A DNA stretch of 64,000 bases from Massilia eburnea (lineage in GTDB: Bacteria > Pseudomonadota > Gammaproteobacteria > Burkholderiales > Burkholderiaceae_D), in assembly GCF_009720745.1 (NCBI RefSeq), contig NZ_WNKX01000012.1:1-64000 (forward strand), given 5' to 3'. The notes below the pieces were generated by a model. It had not been told where the DNA came from and searched no databases. It was given only the letters and a program-made list of their open reading frames with translations. Positions 28,825-39,046 of this stretch are shown one piece after another. The position numbers were made by a program, and so were the translations under genes. The first letter of the stretch is position 1, and the number at the start of each line of letters is the position of its first letter.

Positions 28825-29581
28825 CTACCTGCGCTTGGGCCGCAGCTCGATTTCGAACAGCTTGGGCCAACGCTTGCCGGTCACGAACAGGCGGTGCGAC
28901 CTGGCGTCGTAAGCGATGCCGTTCAAGACATTATCGGCATCCTTGCCCGCCCTGGCGGTGGCGGCCAGCCCGCTCAAGTCGATCCAGCCCAGCACATTGC
29001 CGCTGGCAGGGTCGATGCGGGCAATGCGGTCGGTCTGCCACACATTGGCGTAAATCTGCCCGTCCACCCACTCCAGCTCATTGATCTGCAATAGCGGCTG
29101 GCCGTCGGCGGTAACCTTGATGCGGCGCTGCTCGGCGAAAGTCCTGGGATCGAGGACGCGGATTTCGGGCGTGCCGTCGCTCATGTACAGGCGCTCGCCG
29201 TCGCTGGTCAGGCCCCAGCCTTCGCCCATGTAGTTGAAGGTGCCCTTGATGTCAAAGCTGCCCTGGTCCATCACATAGCCGGCCTGGTTCATCCAGGTGA
29301 TGCCGACGATGCTGTCGCCGTGCGGCGCAATGCCTTCGCCAAAGACCTTCTCCGGCAGGTCGCGCTTTTGCAGCACCTTGCCGGTTTTCAGGTCCACCTT
29401 GCGCACCGACGATGCGCCGTACTGGCCGGTGCTTTCCCACAGGTAGCCGTCCTTGAAGAACAGGCCCTGGGTGAACGCTTGCGGGTCGTGCGGGTAAGTC
29501 GCCTTGATCGAATACCCCTGCACCGGCACGGCGGCCGATGCGATTTGCGCGGCCAGCGCCGCCGCGCCCAGCGCCAATAGC

Positions 29582-29589
<8 letters not shown>
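28825..29589 (-). CDS. Glutaminyl-peptide cyclotransferase (plant-type propeller)
   Basis: Converts N-terminal Gln of peptides to pyroglutamate. The 254-residue protein has a signal peptide ([20 protein letters not shown]) and the five-blade propeller signatures of the Glu_cyclase_2 family: [86 protein letters not shown] and [22 protein letters not shown]. It acts in the periplasm or outside. The start overlaps the ruvB stop by 8 bases, so it rides on the ruvB transcript. Confidence 0.9.
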
Positions 29590-30637
<1,048 letters not shown>

Positions 30638-30675
30638 GCCAGGTCACAAAGAATGTCTGGCCATGATTGTACCCG

Positions 30676-31248
30676 TTATCGCTGCGCGCCCCGCTCTGGA
30701 AGCAGGCCCGAAATGGCGCTTGCCCACAGAATCAGTCCGGTGCCCAGGCAGCCGACCGGATCGGCCGGACCGCCCTTTGCCAGGAAGGGATATGTCGCCG
30801 CCAGCAGCATCAGCGCAACGCCGACCACATAATGGCGCGGCGCCTTGAGCACTGGCGCCAGTGGAATGAAGTGCAGGCCCACCACAAAGATGAAGGCCGG
30901 GATAAACCATTCGGGATGGCCGAGATTGTTGGCCACGTTCAGCGCCACGAAAATCGCAATGCCTTGCCCTACATTTACCCAGTTGAACAGCTTGGCCGCC
31001 CTCTTGCTTTCGGGCGTGCTGGCCGCCGCAGCGTGGGCCTCCTGGTTGCGCTTGAACTGTTTGAAGGCCACCAGCAGGAAAGCCAATGCAACCAGTGCGA
31101 TGGCGGCCCAGAAGACCGGCGCATTACCCATGGTTTTCTGCGACCACGCGATCAGCCAGCCGGCGCCGAATACTGAAAAAATCGAAGAGCCGACCGCCGC
31201 GCCGGCGCGCGCAGCCGATTGACCAGTCGCGTCACGAGTTACGTCCAT
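30676..31248 (-). CDS. Hypothetical multi-pass membrane protein, 190 aa
   Basis: I do not recognise the family. Five or six hydrophobic helices are visible (AVGSSIFSVFGAGWLIAWS, VFWAAIALVALAFLLVAF, GIAIFVALNVANNLG, WFIPAFIFVVGLHFIPLAPV, YVVGVALMLLAATYPFL, GCLGTGLILWASAISGLL), with a hydrophilic stretch about residues 65-85. There is a good ATG after AGGAAAG. It is the first of five genes lying between ruvB and ruvA. Function unknown; the inner membrane is the likely location. Confidence 0.75.
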   Translation of the reverse strand: MDVTRDATGQSAARAGAAVGSSIFSVFGAGWLIAWSQKTMGNAPVFWAAIALVALAFLLVAFKQFKRNQEAHAAAASTPESKRAAKLFNWVNVGQGIAIFVALNVANNLGHPEWFIPAFIFVVGLHFIPLAPVLKAPRHYVVGVALMLLAATYPFLAKGGPADPVGCLGTGLILWASAISGLLPERGAQR

Positions 31249-31355
31249 CTTCTTGCTTTCCTGGAGATGTTGAAAAATATATATTAAAAGAAAGATTGGT
31301 TAATTTGCAAACACAATCTTTTCAACGCTCTCCGGTGCGATGTGCGCTGCCAGGC

Positions 31356-31637
31356 TTATTTGACGTTCGACGCCGCCGCATTGGCTGTGTCGTTTGCCTT
31401 TTTCTGCATGCTGCCGGCGACCTTCTCCGTTTTTTCATAACGGTCCTGCGCATCCGGCTGCTTGCCCTCTTTCATCCCGGTAGCCGTGCGCGCTGAACTG
31501 GCCGGACGCATTTTTATCTTGGCCGCAGTCTTGGGCTGGTTCGGCTGCTCCTGTGTGGCGTTCTGCTTATCCTGCGCGAACGCGGCGCTTGCAATGCATG
31601 CGCCAAGTGCCAGCAGCATCAGTTTGTGCATTTTCAT
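31356..31637 (-). CDS. Small secreted, low-complexity protein, 93 aa
   Basis: After a signal peptide (MHKLMLLALGACIASAAFAQ) the mature part is hydrophilic and rich in Lys, Gln, Ala and Asn (DKQNATQEQPNQPKTAAKIK, KANDTANAAASNVK) and is probably disordered. GGAG lies before the ATG. Its start overlaps the end of the dihydrofolate-reductase-like gene by four bases (ATGA). No known family; a periplasmic or stress-related filler protein is conceivable but unsupported. Confidence 0.65.
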   Translation of the reverse strand: MKMHKLMLLALGACIASAAFAQDKQNATQEQPNQPKTAAKIKMRPASSARTATGMKEGKQPDAQDRYEKTEKVAGSMQKKANDTANAAASNVK

Positions 31638-32203
31638 GGACTATCTCCAGTCGGTGTCAGAACAAGATAACGCAACTCTGCCAGGCCGGTGCCGATCTGG
31701 CGCACGGACTGCAGCTGCAACGGCGGATTGGTCAGGCGGCGAGGGAACAGCGGTTTGCCATGTCCCAGGGTCACCGAGCCAATCTGGATGATTAATTCGT
31801 CGAGCAATCCAGCGTCATGGAATTGGCCAGCCAGGTCGCCGCCGCCCACGATCCAGATGTTCTTGACACCAGCCGCTGCGCGCATTTCCGCATGAACGGG
31901 GCGCACGTCGCCACGTACGAATCGCAGCTTCGCCCCGGGAATTGTGGGCAGCTCGCGCGAGGTGAAGATCCATGCCGGTTGAGTGTAGGGCCACGCCGAA
32001 CCGGTTTCGCGGGCCACCGCTTCTGCATTACGCAACATCCACTCATAAGTGGAGGAGCCCATGGCGATCGCTCCTACATGGGCAATGAATTCCGGATAGC
32101 TGCTGTCATTGATATCGCCAAGCGGGAAAAGCCACTCAAGCGAGTCATCTTCGGTAGCGATATAGCCGTCGAGGCTTGTCGCGGTAAAGAATTGAGTTTT
32201 CAT
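31634..32203 (-). CDS. Dihydrofolate reductase family protein (RibD C-terminal-like)
   Basis: A 189-residue protein of the DHFR/RibD-C fold: FTATSLDGYIATEDDSLEWL at the start, GAIAMGSSTYEWML, PAWIFTSRELPTIPGAKLRF and IWIVGGGDLAGQFHDAGLLD near the NADPH site. Such stand-alone proteins are presumed NADPH-dependent reductases but rarely have a proven substrate; they are not the housekeeping FolA. It is coupled by ATGA to the small secreted gene downstream. Confidence 0.88.
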   Translation of the reverse strand: MKTQFFTATSLDGYIATEDDSLEWLFPLGDINDSSYPEFIAHVGAIAMGSSTYEWMLRNAEAVARETGSAWPYTQPAWIFTSRELPTIPGAKLRFVRGDVRPVHAEMRAAAGVKNIWIVGGGDLAGQFHDAGLLDELIIQIGSVTLGHGKPLFPRRLTNPPLQLQSVRQIGTGLAELRYLVLTPTGDSP

Positions 32204-32305
32204 GGTTCGCTTTCAACGCTTGGATTTCCAGACCAGCCAAGCGATCGGCAAGACAGAACGCTGGTGCGTCGAAAATGCCAAGGAATTCCTGGCTTTGCCG
32301 GTCCA

Positions 32306-32617
32306 TCAGTCTTTTTCCGCTGCCGGCTGCGGCGCCAGAAGAGAACGGATATGCGCGATCATCCAGCCGATGACAGCGCCCACCCCTCCACCGATCAGGG
32401 ATTGCGGCAATGCCGTCATACCGTCAATTTTGCCTTCAATAACATCAGATAGGTCGAGCAAGAGATACATCGGCCCCGCTCCCACGCCCAGCGGCACTAC
32501 AAGCCATCTGGGCCAGCCACTGCTCTGCTGCCAAGCGATAACACCACCGATCCAGCATGACACTGCGATCATCCCCAACAACGCGCCCAGGACCGCAAAT
32601 GAGATTTTGCTTTTCAT
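32306..32617 (-). CDS. Hypothetical small membrane protein, 103 aa
   Basis: Three hydrophobic segments (FAVLGALLGMIAVSCWIGGV, WLVVPLGVGAGPMYLLLDL, LIGGGVGAVIGWMIAHIRSL) separated by short loops, with a polar tail (APQPAAEKD). Glycine spacing in the last helix suggests tight helix packing. No family recognised. The start lies 6 bp after the stop of the lipoprotein gene (32624-33220), so the two are probably cotranscribed. The neighbourhood looks less GC-rich than the flanking ruv genes. Confidence 0.65.
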   Translation of the reverse strand: MKSKISFAVLGALLGMIAVSCWIGGVIAWQQSSGWPRWLVVPLGVGAGPMYLLLDLSDVIEGKIDGMTALPQSLIGGGVGAVIGWMIAHIRSLLAPQPAAEKD

Positions 32618-32623
32618 GACTGT

Positions 32624-33220
32624 CTACAAGCGCTGCTCTGCTGCCGGTGCATAAGAATGGACTTCATTGACCGGAATCGGCGAACGCGCCTTGGCAACAG
32701 ACATATCTGTTTCCTGCTCATTCGATATGTAAAGAGTGACACACGTCTTGGTGGACGACGTCGTCACATAGCGCCCCAAGTAAATGACTTCACCAGGACT
32801 TACAGTGAACGTTGCGACCGAAGGCACCGGCTTCCAGCAATGGTATCCGTTCCCCCCGTGAAGTTTGTAGCCGTCAGTGCTCTGAAATTCGTACTCGCCA
32901 GGCGGAAGGCGTTTGACAAACACAACTCCGCTGGTCATCGAAGTTTCAAAATCCGGAACATCTTTACCAGGATACCAATCCTGCTTTGGAGAATAAGAGA
33001 AGCTTAGGAGATCTTCGGTACCTCGGCGCCGGAAAGTGACGCTGGAACTGGTAAAACCCGATCCCTTGAACGAACCGGCACTGGCAATCACCACGCCAGC
33101 ATCAGCGCCGTCGTAATTCCTGAGTGCCTCGTGTTTTTTCGCGACGTCGTAAGCACTTCCTGCGCAACCGGCAACCGCAAATGCAACCGCCACCAACGCG
33201 CAGCAAACCTTTTTATTCAT
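32624..33220 (-). CDS. Hypothetical lipoprotein, 198 aa
   Basis: The signal MNKKVCCALVAVAFAVAGC ends with lipobox VAGC, so the mature protein is anchored through Cys19. The body is beta-rich (VTFRRRGTEDLLSFSYSPKQ, FVKRLPPGEYEFQSTDG, SPGEVIYLGRYVTT), resembling a small sandwich domain. The PPGEY segment is shared with many bacterial carboxypeptidase-regulatory-like envelope proteins. The start has GGAGA upstream; a slightly longer frame exists but lacks it. It sits directly downstream of ruvA with a 24-bp gap, as the first gene of the inserted block. Function unknown. Confidence 0.75.
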   Translation of the reverse strand: MNKKVCCALVAVAFAVAGCAGSAYDVAKKHEALRNYDGADAGVVIASAGSFKGSGFTSSSVTFRRRGTEDLLSFSYSPKQDWYPGKDVPDFETSMTSGVVFVKRLPPGEYEFQSTDGYKLHGGNGYHCWKPVPSVATFTVSPGEVIYLGRYVTTSSTKTCVTLYISNEQETDMSVAKARSPIPVNEVHSYAPAAEQRL

Positions 33221-33244
33221 AGCTTCTCCAGATGCGGACAATGA

Positions 33245-33826
33245 TCAACCTTTTGACAGTGCTTTGAGGGCTTGCTTGATACCGTCTGAGACGGACGAGC
33301 CGGCGGGAACGGTCTTCAATGCCTGCAAGGCCTCCTTGTCCGAATAGCCCAGCGCCAGCAGTGCGTTCAGGATGTCGGATTGCGAATCGTGGACCGGATG
33401 CGCGCCGCCCGCAGCGCCTATGTCGGCGCCCAGCTTGCCCTTCAATTCCAGCAACAGGCGTTCGGCGGTCTTCTTGCCGATGCCGGGAATCTTCACCAGG
33501 CGGCCTGCTTCCTGCAGCGTGACCGCTTGCGCCAGGTCGGCGATCGAGAGCCCGGACAGGATCGACAACGCGGTGCGCGCGCCAATGCCGCTGATCTTGA
33601 TCAACTGGCGGAACACAGCGCGTTCCTCGGCATTGCCGAAGCCAAACAGCAGGTGCGCGTCTTCACGGATCGTCAGGTGGGTGAACAGGCTGACCTTCTC
33701 GCCCACGCCGGGCAGGTTGTAGAAGGTGGACATCGGCACATCGACTTCATAGCCGACGCCTTGCACGTCTACCAGCAGTTGCGGGGGATTCTTTTCGAGC
33801 AGGATGCCGGTGAGACGTCCGATCAT
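33245..33826 (-). CDS. ruvA: Holliday junction branch migration protein RuvA
   Basis: Binds Holliday junctions and loads RuvB. It is 193 residues, with OB-fold [20 protein letters not shown], two helix-hairpin-helix motifs ([38 protein letters not shown]) and the C-terminal RuvB-contact domain ([20 protein letters not shown]). AAAGGA precedes the ATG. It follows ruvC by 19 bp; ruvB, the normal neighbour, lies 2.6 kb downstream. Confidence 0.96.
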   Translation of the reverse strand: MIGRLTGILLEKNPPQLLVDVQGVGYEVDVPMSTFYNLPGVGEKVSLFTHLTIREDAHLLFGFGNAEERAVFRQLIKISGIGARTALSILSGLSIADLAQAVTLQEAGRLVKIPGIGKKTAERLLLELKGKLGADIGAAGGAHPVHDSQSDILNALLALGYSDKEALQALKTVPAGSSVSDGIKQALKALSKG

Positions 33827-33845
33827 GTTTTTCCTTTGGATGCGG

Positions 33846-34382
33846 TTAGCCCACCAGGCGGCCGCGCTTCATGCGCAGGCCGGACAGGGCGGGATGGACA
33901 TTGGTGACGACCGACAGCGTGGCCTGGCTGTGCGCGTGGCAGATGGCGATGCCGAGGGCGTCGGCGGCGTCGGTGCCGGGCAGGCCGGGCAGCGCCAGCA
34001 GGCGCGCGACCATGTCCTGCACCTGCGACTTGGTGGCGCGGCCGGTGCCGACCACGGCTTGCTTCAGCTGCGTCGGGGAGTATTCGGAAACTTTGAGTTC
34101 GTGCGTCACCAGCGCGCAGATGGCGGCGCCGCGGGCTTGCCCGAGCAGCAGCGTCGATTGCGGGTTGACGTTGACGAAAACTTTTTCGATTGCGGCGCAA
34201 TCGGGTTTATAGGTGGCGGCGACTTGCGCCACGCCGTCAAGGATGACTTTCAAGCGCTGCGGCAGGTCGCCCTCGCCGCTCTTGATGGTGCCGGAGGCGA
34301 TGTAGCGCAGCTTGTTGCCCACTTTTTGGATAACGCCAAAGCCTGTGGTGCGTAAGCCGGGGTCGATGCCGAGGATGATCAT
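33846..34382 (-). CDS. ruvC: Crossover junction endodeoxyribonuclease RuvC
   Basis: Cuts Holliday junctions. The 178-residue RNase-H-fold protein begins [18 protein letters not shown] with the first catalytic Asp, has [20 protein letters not shown] with the catalytic Glu, and [14 protein letters not shown] with the last acidic residues. It ends [12 protein letters not shown]. It stands between a REPIN-like element upstream (34401-34531) and ruvA downstream, so purH transcription would have to pass through the element to reach ruvCA. Confidence 0.95.
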   Translation of the reverse strand: MIILGIDPGLRTTGFGVIQKVGNKLRYIASGTIKSGEGDLPQRLKVILDGVAQVAATYKPDCAAIEKVFVNVNPQSTLLLGQARGAAICALVTHELKVSEYSPTQLKQAVVGTGRATKSQVQDMVARLLALPGLPGTDAADALGIAICHAHSQATLSVVTNVHPALSGLRMKRGRLVG

Positions 34383-34400
34383 TCCCGGATTGTAATGCAG

Positions 34401-34531
34401 AAACCCGGTAAATCTGGGTCAGACCCAAGGGTCTGACCCAGATTTACCGCAGCCTGCGACCAAAAACACACTAGGGGCTGTCGAGCAGACGGGGTCTGAC
34501 CCTTGGGTCAGACCCTGGTTTAACGGGTTTT
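34401..34531. repeat. REPIN-like element, copy 1
   Basis: Begins AAACCCGGTAAATCTGGGTC and ends with the near-inverse (CTGGTTTAACGGGTTTT). Each half contains a pair of GGGTCWGACCC palindromes (CAGACCCAAGGGTCTGACCC on the left, GTCTGACCCTTGGGTCAGAC on the right), with a short unique centre. It fills the purH-ruvC gap and touches the purH stop. Same structure at 39680-39851 and 46569-46669. Confidence 0.85.
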
Positions 34532-36104
34532 AGTGACGGAAGTGGCGGGTGCCGGTGTACAGCATCACAACACCGCGCTCGTCGGCGGCGTCGATCACTT
34601 CCTGGTCGCGCATCGAGCCGCCTGGGTGGATCACGCAGGTCGCGCCCGCATCCACCACCACATCCAGGCCGTCGCGGAACGGGAAGAACGCATCGGAAGC
34701 CACTGCGGAACCCTGCAGCGACAAGCCCGCATTCTGCGCCTTGATCGAAGCGATACGAGCGGAATCGATACGGGACATCTGGCCAGCGCCAACGCCCAGG
34801 GTCATGTTGTTACCGCAGAAGACGATGGCATTCGACTTGACGTACTTGGCAACGCGCCATGCAAACATCAGGTCCGCCAGCTGCTGCTGGGTAGGCTGCA
34901 GCTTGGACACCACGCGCACCTCGGAAGGCAGCACGTTCTTCGAATCAGCCGACTGCACCAGCAGGCCGCCGCCAACACGCTTGAAGTCCATCGCGTTCAC
35001 GCCATCGCCCAGTGGAATCTCCAGCAGGCGTACGTTCTGCTTGGCCGACATGATCTGGCGCGCTTCGGCGGTGAAGGAAGGAGCGATCAGCACTTCCACG
35101 AACAGCTTGGCCAGTTCGGTGGCAGCCGCGCCGTCCACTCCCACGTTGAAGGCGATGATGCCGCCGAAAGCGGAGGTCGGGTCGGTCTTCAGCGCGCGCT
35201 GGTAGGCGTCCAGCGCGGTCGCGCCAAGGGCCACGCCGCACGGGTTGGCGTGCTTGATGATCACGCAGGCGGTGGAGCCCATGGACTTCACGCATTCCCA
35301 CGCTGCATCAGCGTCGGCGATGTTGTTGAAGGACAGTTCCTTGCCCTGCAGCTGGCGGTAGTTGGCCAGTGCGCCGGCCACTGGCGCCAGGTCGCGGTAG
35401 AAGGCAGCCGACTGGTGCGGGTTTTCGCCGTAGCGCATGTCCTGCACTTTTTCGAAGGCCACGTTCAGGGTTGCCGGGTAGGCGGAACGGGTTTCGTGCT
35501 TGCGGTCCGGGCCCAGGCTCGAGAAGTAGTTGGTGATGGCGCCGTCGTACTGCGCGGTGTGCGCATAGACCTTCTTGGCCAGGTTGAAGCGGGTTTCGTA
35601 GGAAACGTAGCCCGGCGCGTTGTCGGTACCCTTCATCTCCGCCAGCACAACGCCGTAATCGCTTGGATCGCAGATCACCACCACGTCCTTGTGGTTCTTG
35701 GCAGCGGAGCGCAGCATGGCCGGCCCGCCGATGTCGATGTTCTCGATCGCGTCTTCCAGCGAGCACTCGGCCTTGGCCACGGTCGCCTGGAACGGGTACA
35801 GGTTCACCACCACCATATCGATGGTCGGGATGCTGTGCTCTTCCAGCTTGGCGACGTGCTCAGGGAAGTCGCGGCGGGCCAGGATGCCGCCGTGGACTTT
35901 CGGGTGCAGCGTCTTCACGCGGCCATCCAGCATTTCCGGGAAGCCGGTGTAGTCGGCCACTTCGGTGACCGGCACGCCGTTATCGGCCAGCAGTTTTGCA
36001 GTGCCGCCGGTGGACAGGATGTTGACGCCCATGGCCGACAGGGACTTGGCGAATTCCAGCACGCCGGTCTTGTCGGATACGGAGATGAGAGCTTGTTTGA
36101 TCAT
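34530..36104 (-). CDS. purH: Bifunctional AICAR formyltransferase/IMP cyclohydrolase PurH
   Basis: Last two steps of de novo IMP synthesis. It is 524 residues: N-terminal cyclohydrolase (MGS-like) domain with [31 protein letters not shown] and [16 protein letters not shown]; then the formyltransferase with ERVQ-type core ([16 protein letters not shown]), [13 protein letters not shown] containing the catalytic Lys-His, and C-terminal [20 protein letters not shown]. The start was set at [14 protein letters not shown], where other PurH proteins begin; a 17-residue upstream extension is unlike the family. It follows fis on the same strand. Confidence 0.96.
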   Translation of the reverse strand: MIKQALISVSDKTGVLEFAKSLSAMGVNILSTGGTAKLLADNGVPVTEVADYTGFPEMLDGRVKTLHPKVHGGILARRDFPEHVAKLEEHSIPTIDMVVVNLYPFQATVAKAECSLEDAIENIDIGGPAMLRSAAKNHKDVVVICDPSDYGVVLAEMKGTDNAPGYVSYETRFNLAKKVYAHTAQYDGAITNYFSSLGPDRKHETRSAYPATLNVAFEKVQDMRYGENPHQSAAFYRDLAPVAGALANYRQLQGKELSFNNIADADAAWECVKSMGSTACVIIKHANPCGVALGATALDAYQRALKTDPTSAFGGIIAFNVGVDGAAATELAKLFVEVLIAPSFTAEARQIMSAKQNVRLLEIPLGDGVNAMDFKRVGGGLLVQSADSKNVLPSEVRVVSKLQPTQQQLADLMFAWRVAKYVKSNAIVFCGNNMTLGVGAGQMSRIDSARIASIKAQNAGLSLQGSAVASDAFFPFRDGLDVVVDAGATCVIHPGGSMRDQEVIDAADERGVVMLYTGTRHFRH

Positions 36105-36196
36105 AGCTGTGGGGGGAAGGGTTGTTGAAGTCTGTACAAATCCAACCGGCCCCACGGCCCGTCGCGGCCAATAGGGACCGGGACGCGGAATCAGCC

Positions 36197-36430
36197 TTAC
36201 AGCAGGCCGTGTTCCTGTAATTTCTTGCGCAAAGTATTGCGGTTAATACCCAGCATCTGGGCAGCGTGCGACTGATTGCCGTCGGCACGGCCCATCACCA
36301 CTTCGAGGATAGGACGCTCAACTGTCATCACCACCATGTCGTAAACATTCGAAGCTTGCTGCTCACCCAGGTCATTGAAGTAGTCTTCCAGGCTTTTCTG
36401 GACCACTTCTTGAATGCTTTCTTTGCTCAT
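36197..36430 (-). CDS. fis: DNA-binding protein Fis
   Basis: Nucleoid protein and regulator of growth-phase genes. It is 77 residues, shorter than the 98 of E. coli, lacking part of the N-terminal beta arm as in other betaproteobacteria. The C-terminal helix-turn-helix is fully conserved: [20 protein letters not shown] followed by [12 protein letters not shown]. It lies 43 bp after dusB, the classical dusB-fis operon of proteobacteria. Confidence 0.95.
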   Translation of the reverse strand: MSKESIQEVVQKSLEDYFNDLGEQQASNVYDMVVMTVERPILEVVMGRADGNQSHAAQMLGINRNTLRKKLQEHGLL

Positions 36431-36473
36431 TTTTTTATATATCTTGCTAATGTTTTGCCAGTGCTGGCGCGGC

Positions 36474-37490
36474 TTACGCAGCCAGCGGTTCTTCGGCGAG
36501 GCGGTATTGTAACCGGTCGCCGTACTTCCATTGGGATTCGAAGAAACTGTCGACTGCGCGCAGTTGTTCTGCGGTCGACTCGAGGCGGTTCATTTGCTGC
36601 CTGAATTCCTCCCCGCCCGGGAGGTCGCGCACGTACCAGCCAATATGTTTGCGCGCGGTGCGCACGCCCAGGAATTCGCCGTAGAAGGCGTAGTGGGCCT
36701 GCAGGTGTTCGTCCATCAGCTTGCGCACCTCGGCCACCAGCGGCGCCGGCAGGTACTCGCCGGTGCGCAGGAAATGGTCGATTTCGCGGAAGATCCATGG
36801 CCGCCCCTGTGCCGCACGGCCGATCATCACGGCGTCGGCGCCGGTCTTATCGAGCACATAACGCGCTTTCTCAGGGGTGGTGATGTCGCCATTGGCGACC
36901 ACTGGAATGTTCACTGCGGCCTTGACGGCGGCAATGGTGTCGTATTCGGCGTCTCCGGTATAACCGTCGGCGCGGGTGCGGCCGTGCAGCGTCAGCATCT
37001 GGATGCCGGCTTGTTCGGCGATGCGGGCGATACGCAGGGCGTTCTTGTTTTCACGGTTCCAGCCGGTACGGAATTTCAGGGTGACGGGCACGTTCACGGC
37101 CGGCACCACTGCTTCCAGGATGCGCTGGACCAGGTCTTCGTGCTGCAACAGAGCGGAACCGCACCAGTTGTTGCACACTTTTTTCACCGGGCAGCCCATA
37201 TTGATGTCGATAATCTGGGCGCCACGGTCGACGTTGAACTTGGCGCATTCAGCCAGTTCTTCCGGCACCGCGCCGGCGATTTGCACCGCCTTCGGCTCCA
37301 TCTCCCCAGTGTGGTCGGTGCGGCGCGAAGACTTCTCGCTGGCCCACAGGCGCGGATTGGAAGCGGCCATCTCGGACACGGCGTAGCCCGCACCCAGTTC
37401 CTTGCACAACTGCCGGAACGGGCGGTCCGTCACACCAGCCATGGGCGCGACAAAGACGTTATTGCGGAGCGCGTGAGGTCCGATTTTCAC
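36474..37490 (-). CDS. dusB: tRNA-dihydrouridine synthase DusB
   Basis: FMN-dependent reduction of uridine in the tRNA D-loop. It is 338 residues with the TIM-barrel start KIGPHALRNNVFVAPMAGVT DRPFR, IDINMGCPVKKVCNNWCGSA including the catalytic cysteine, and LHGRTRADGYTG. The start is a GTG: the residues after it align with the usual DusB N-terminus and no ATG is available nearby. It heads the dusB-fis pair and is the first gene after a 130-bp gap. Confidence 0.95.
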   Translation of the reverse strand: MKIGPHALRNNVFVAPMAGVTDRPFRQLCKELGAGYAVSEMAASNPRLWASEKSSRRTDHTGEMEPKAVQIAGAVPEELAECAKFNVDRGAQIIDINMGCPVKKVCNNWCGSALLQHEDLVQRILEAVVPAVNVPVTLKFRTGWNRENKNALRIARIAEQAGIQMLTLHGRTRADGYTGDAEYDTIAAVKAAVNIPVVANGDITTPEKARYVLDKTGADAVMIGRAAQGRPWIFREIDHFLRTGEYLPAPLVAEVRKLMDEHLQAHYAFYGEFLGVRTARKHIGWYVRDLPGGEEFRQQMNRLESTAEQLRAVDSFFESQWKYGDRLQYRLAEEPLAA

Positions 37491-37621
37491 TTAACAAATC
37501 CGTAAGACAGTGCGGGAAAGGGGGCTATTTTACCCGAAGTACTGCCCAAAATATAAGCACTATTTTTAGCCGCCGGGCCTGTGCAATTTTTAAGCCGAAA
37601 CGGGCCGTCACACAGGGGGCG

Positions 37622-38398
37622 TCATGGCAGCTCGATACAGCTGCGAAGGGGATGTTGCCGGGCCGTTGCTAAAGCTTCAATTTGCGCCGCCTTAACTTGC
37701 GCTTCCTCGGCTGGGAAAAGTCCGCAAACGGCACGGCCGTTGTTGTGCACGGCCATCATCAGCCTTTCCGCCTCATCCGTTGTCATGCTGAACACAGATT
37801 CCAGTACTTCAACGACGAACGGTTGCGGCGTGAAATCATCGTCCAGCAACACAACTTTCAGGTCGCCGCCAGCCCCGGGAAAGTCCACCTGGCACTCTGT
37901 TGGCCTGGCATGCGGGCCACGCACAAGGAACAACACAAGGCTGTGCCGAGTTACTCCGTGGCGCTCAAGAAGGGCACGCGCTTCCCCTTGCGAATTCTCA
38001 ATCACGGACAACAGGAGGTCGGTGCTATTCAAGTAATTTTTGGGCAGGACGCGCAAGAAAGCCTTGACGAGTACCGTGTCGACTTCCGGGCAAGTTTGCA
38101 GCGCGTCATCGTTCCCCCGGCCCATTGTCAGCACCCGGCGCAGGGAGGCCCGCATGCCCCGCGCAGCTGGCGGCGGCGCGGGTTCGCACGCCAGGATCGA
38201 ATCCAGCTCCGTGCGCAGCATTTCAGCCCTTTCGCTGCCCAGATGGCTGTTCAGGTAGCCGAACACCGGCGGCATCACGAGCAAAGCAGCAAGCAAACGT
38301 TCGACCGATATGCAGGCTTGCTTCTTTACGCGGGCCGCCAGAAACAGGCGATGGAGCATCGCCTCCACATCGGGCGCCAATTTGGTCGGATCCGTCAC
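37622..38398 (-). CDS. ClpA/B N-domain-like protein fused to a C-terminal ClpS adaptor domain
   Basis: A 258-residue fusion. Residues about 8-165 have two weak Clp_N-type helical repeats (SVERLLAALLVMPPVFGYLN, NSTDLLLSVIENSQGEARAL LERHGV). Residues 180-257 are a clear ClpS domain (VVLLDDDFTPQPFVVEVLES, RLMMAVHNNGRAVCGLFPAE, HPLRSCIE). ClpS delivers N-degron substrates to ClpAP. The ligand-pocket Asp-Asp (187-188) and His (218) are kept, but the usual Asn before them is Asp186 and the gatekeeper Met is Gln192, so its specificity may differ. GTG start with AGGAC upstream, 6 bp after the phosphatase. Confidence 0.85.
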   Translation of the reverse strand: MTDPTKLAPDVEAMLHRLFLAARVKKQACISVERLLAALLVMPPVFGYLNSHLGSERAEMLRTELDSILACEPAPPPAARGMRASLRRVLTMGRGNDDALQTCPEVDTVLVKAFLRVLPKNYLNSTDLLLSVIENSQGEARALLERHGVTRHSLVLFLVRGPHARPTECQVDFPGAGGDLKVVLLDDDFTPQPFVVEVLESVFSMTTDEAERLMMAVHNNGRAVCGLFPAEEAQVKAAQIEALATARQHPLRSCIELP

Positions 38399-38404
38399 AA
38401 TGTC

Positions 38405-39046
38405 CTAGCCAATTTCGTCCAGACTGGTTTGCAAGTGCTGTACTTCGCCCCAGCTGGTCAGCACCAAACCGTCCCCCGAATACTCAAAGCGGTTAATTGA
38501 GGCATTGGGGATCGTAAAATCACGCGGCGTATCAAGCGCCAGGCCGTTGGCAGCACGATAGGCGCACTCCAGCACGCCTCCGTGTGCGACGATCGCAATC
38601 GTCTGGCCAGGGTAACGTTTGGCCCAATTACTGAAAGCCGTCACACTGCGCTCATTAAATTGGCGGAAGCTTTCGGCTATCCGTTCGCCGGACGGCATAA
38701 CGGAATCCACATCACGCGCCTGCCATTCTGCGAATTCAATCGGAAAGCGCTCGGCGATTTCAATGTACAGCAGGCCTTCGAACGCGCCGTAGCCACGCTC
38801 ACGCAAGGCGGCGTCGGCGTGCAGCGGGACGTGAGGATGGAGCGCGGCGACCGCATGCGCGGTTTGCACGGCGCGCCCCAGGTCGCTGGAAATGATGGCG
38901 TCCAGTTTTTCGGATGACAACGCGCGGGCCAGGGCCAAGGCCTGGCGCTCGCCTTCTTCATTCAGCGGAATATCGGTGTGGCCTTGCAGGCGGCGCACGG
39001 CGTTCCACGCGGTTTCGCCGTGGCGGATCAAGAGGATGCTTGTCAT
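38405..39046 (-). CDS. Histidine phosphatase family protein (phosphoglycerate-mutase-like)
   Basis: A 213-residue member of the branch 1 histidine phosphatases. The phospho-accepting histidine is in LLIRHGETAWN (residues 5-15), with RLQGHTDIPLNEEGERQA, RAVQTAH, RERGYGAFEGL and the second catalytic His in AIVAHGGVLECAYRA. The substrate cannot be told; CobC-, GpmB- or phosphoserine-phosphatase-like activities are all possible. The ATG overlaps the YbhB gene by ATGA, and the stop is 6 bp from the Clp fusion, so the three form an operon. Confidence 0.92.
   Translation of the reverse strand: MTSILLIRHGETAWNAVRRLQGHTDIPLNEEGERQALALARALSSEKLDAIISSDLGRAVQTAHAVAALHPHVPLHADAALRERGYGAFEGLLYIEIAERFPIEFAEWQARDVDSVMPSGERIAESFRQFNERSVTAFSNWAKRYPGQTIAIVAHGGVLECAYRAANGLALDTPRDFTIPNASINRFEYSGDGLVLTSWGEVQHLQTSLDEIG

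Noticed and set aside
34383..34529. A tRNA or small RNA in the purH-ruvC gap
   Set aside because: The secondary structure is fully explained by repeated palindromes; there is no cloverleaf or T-loop.
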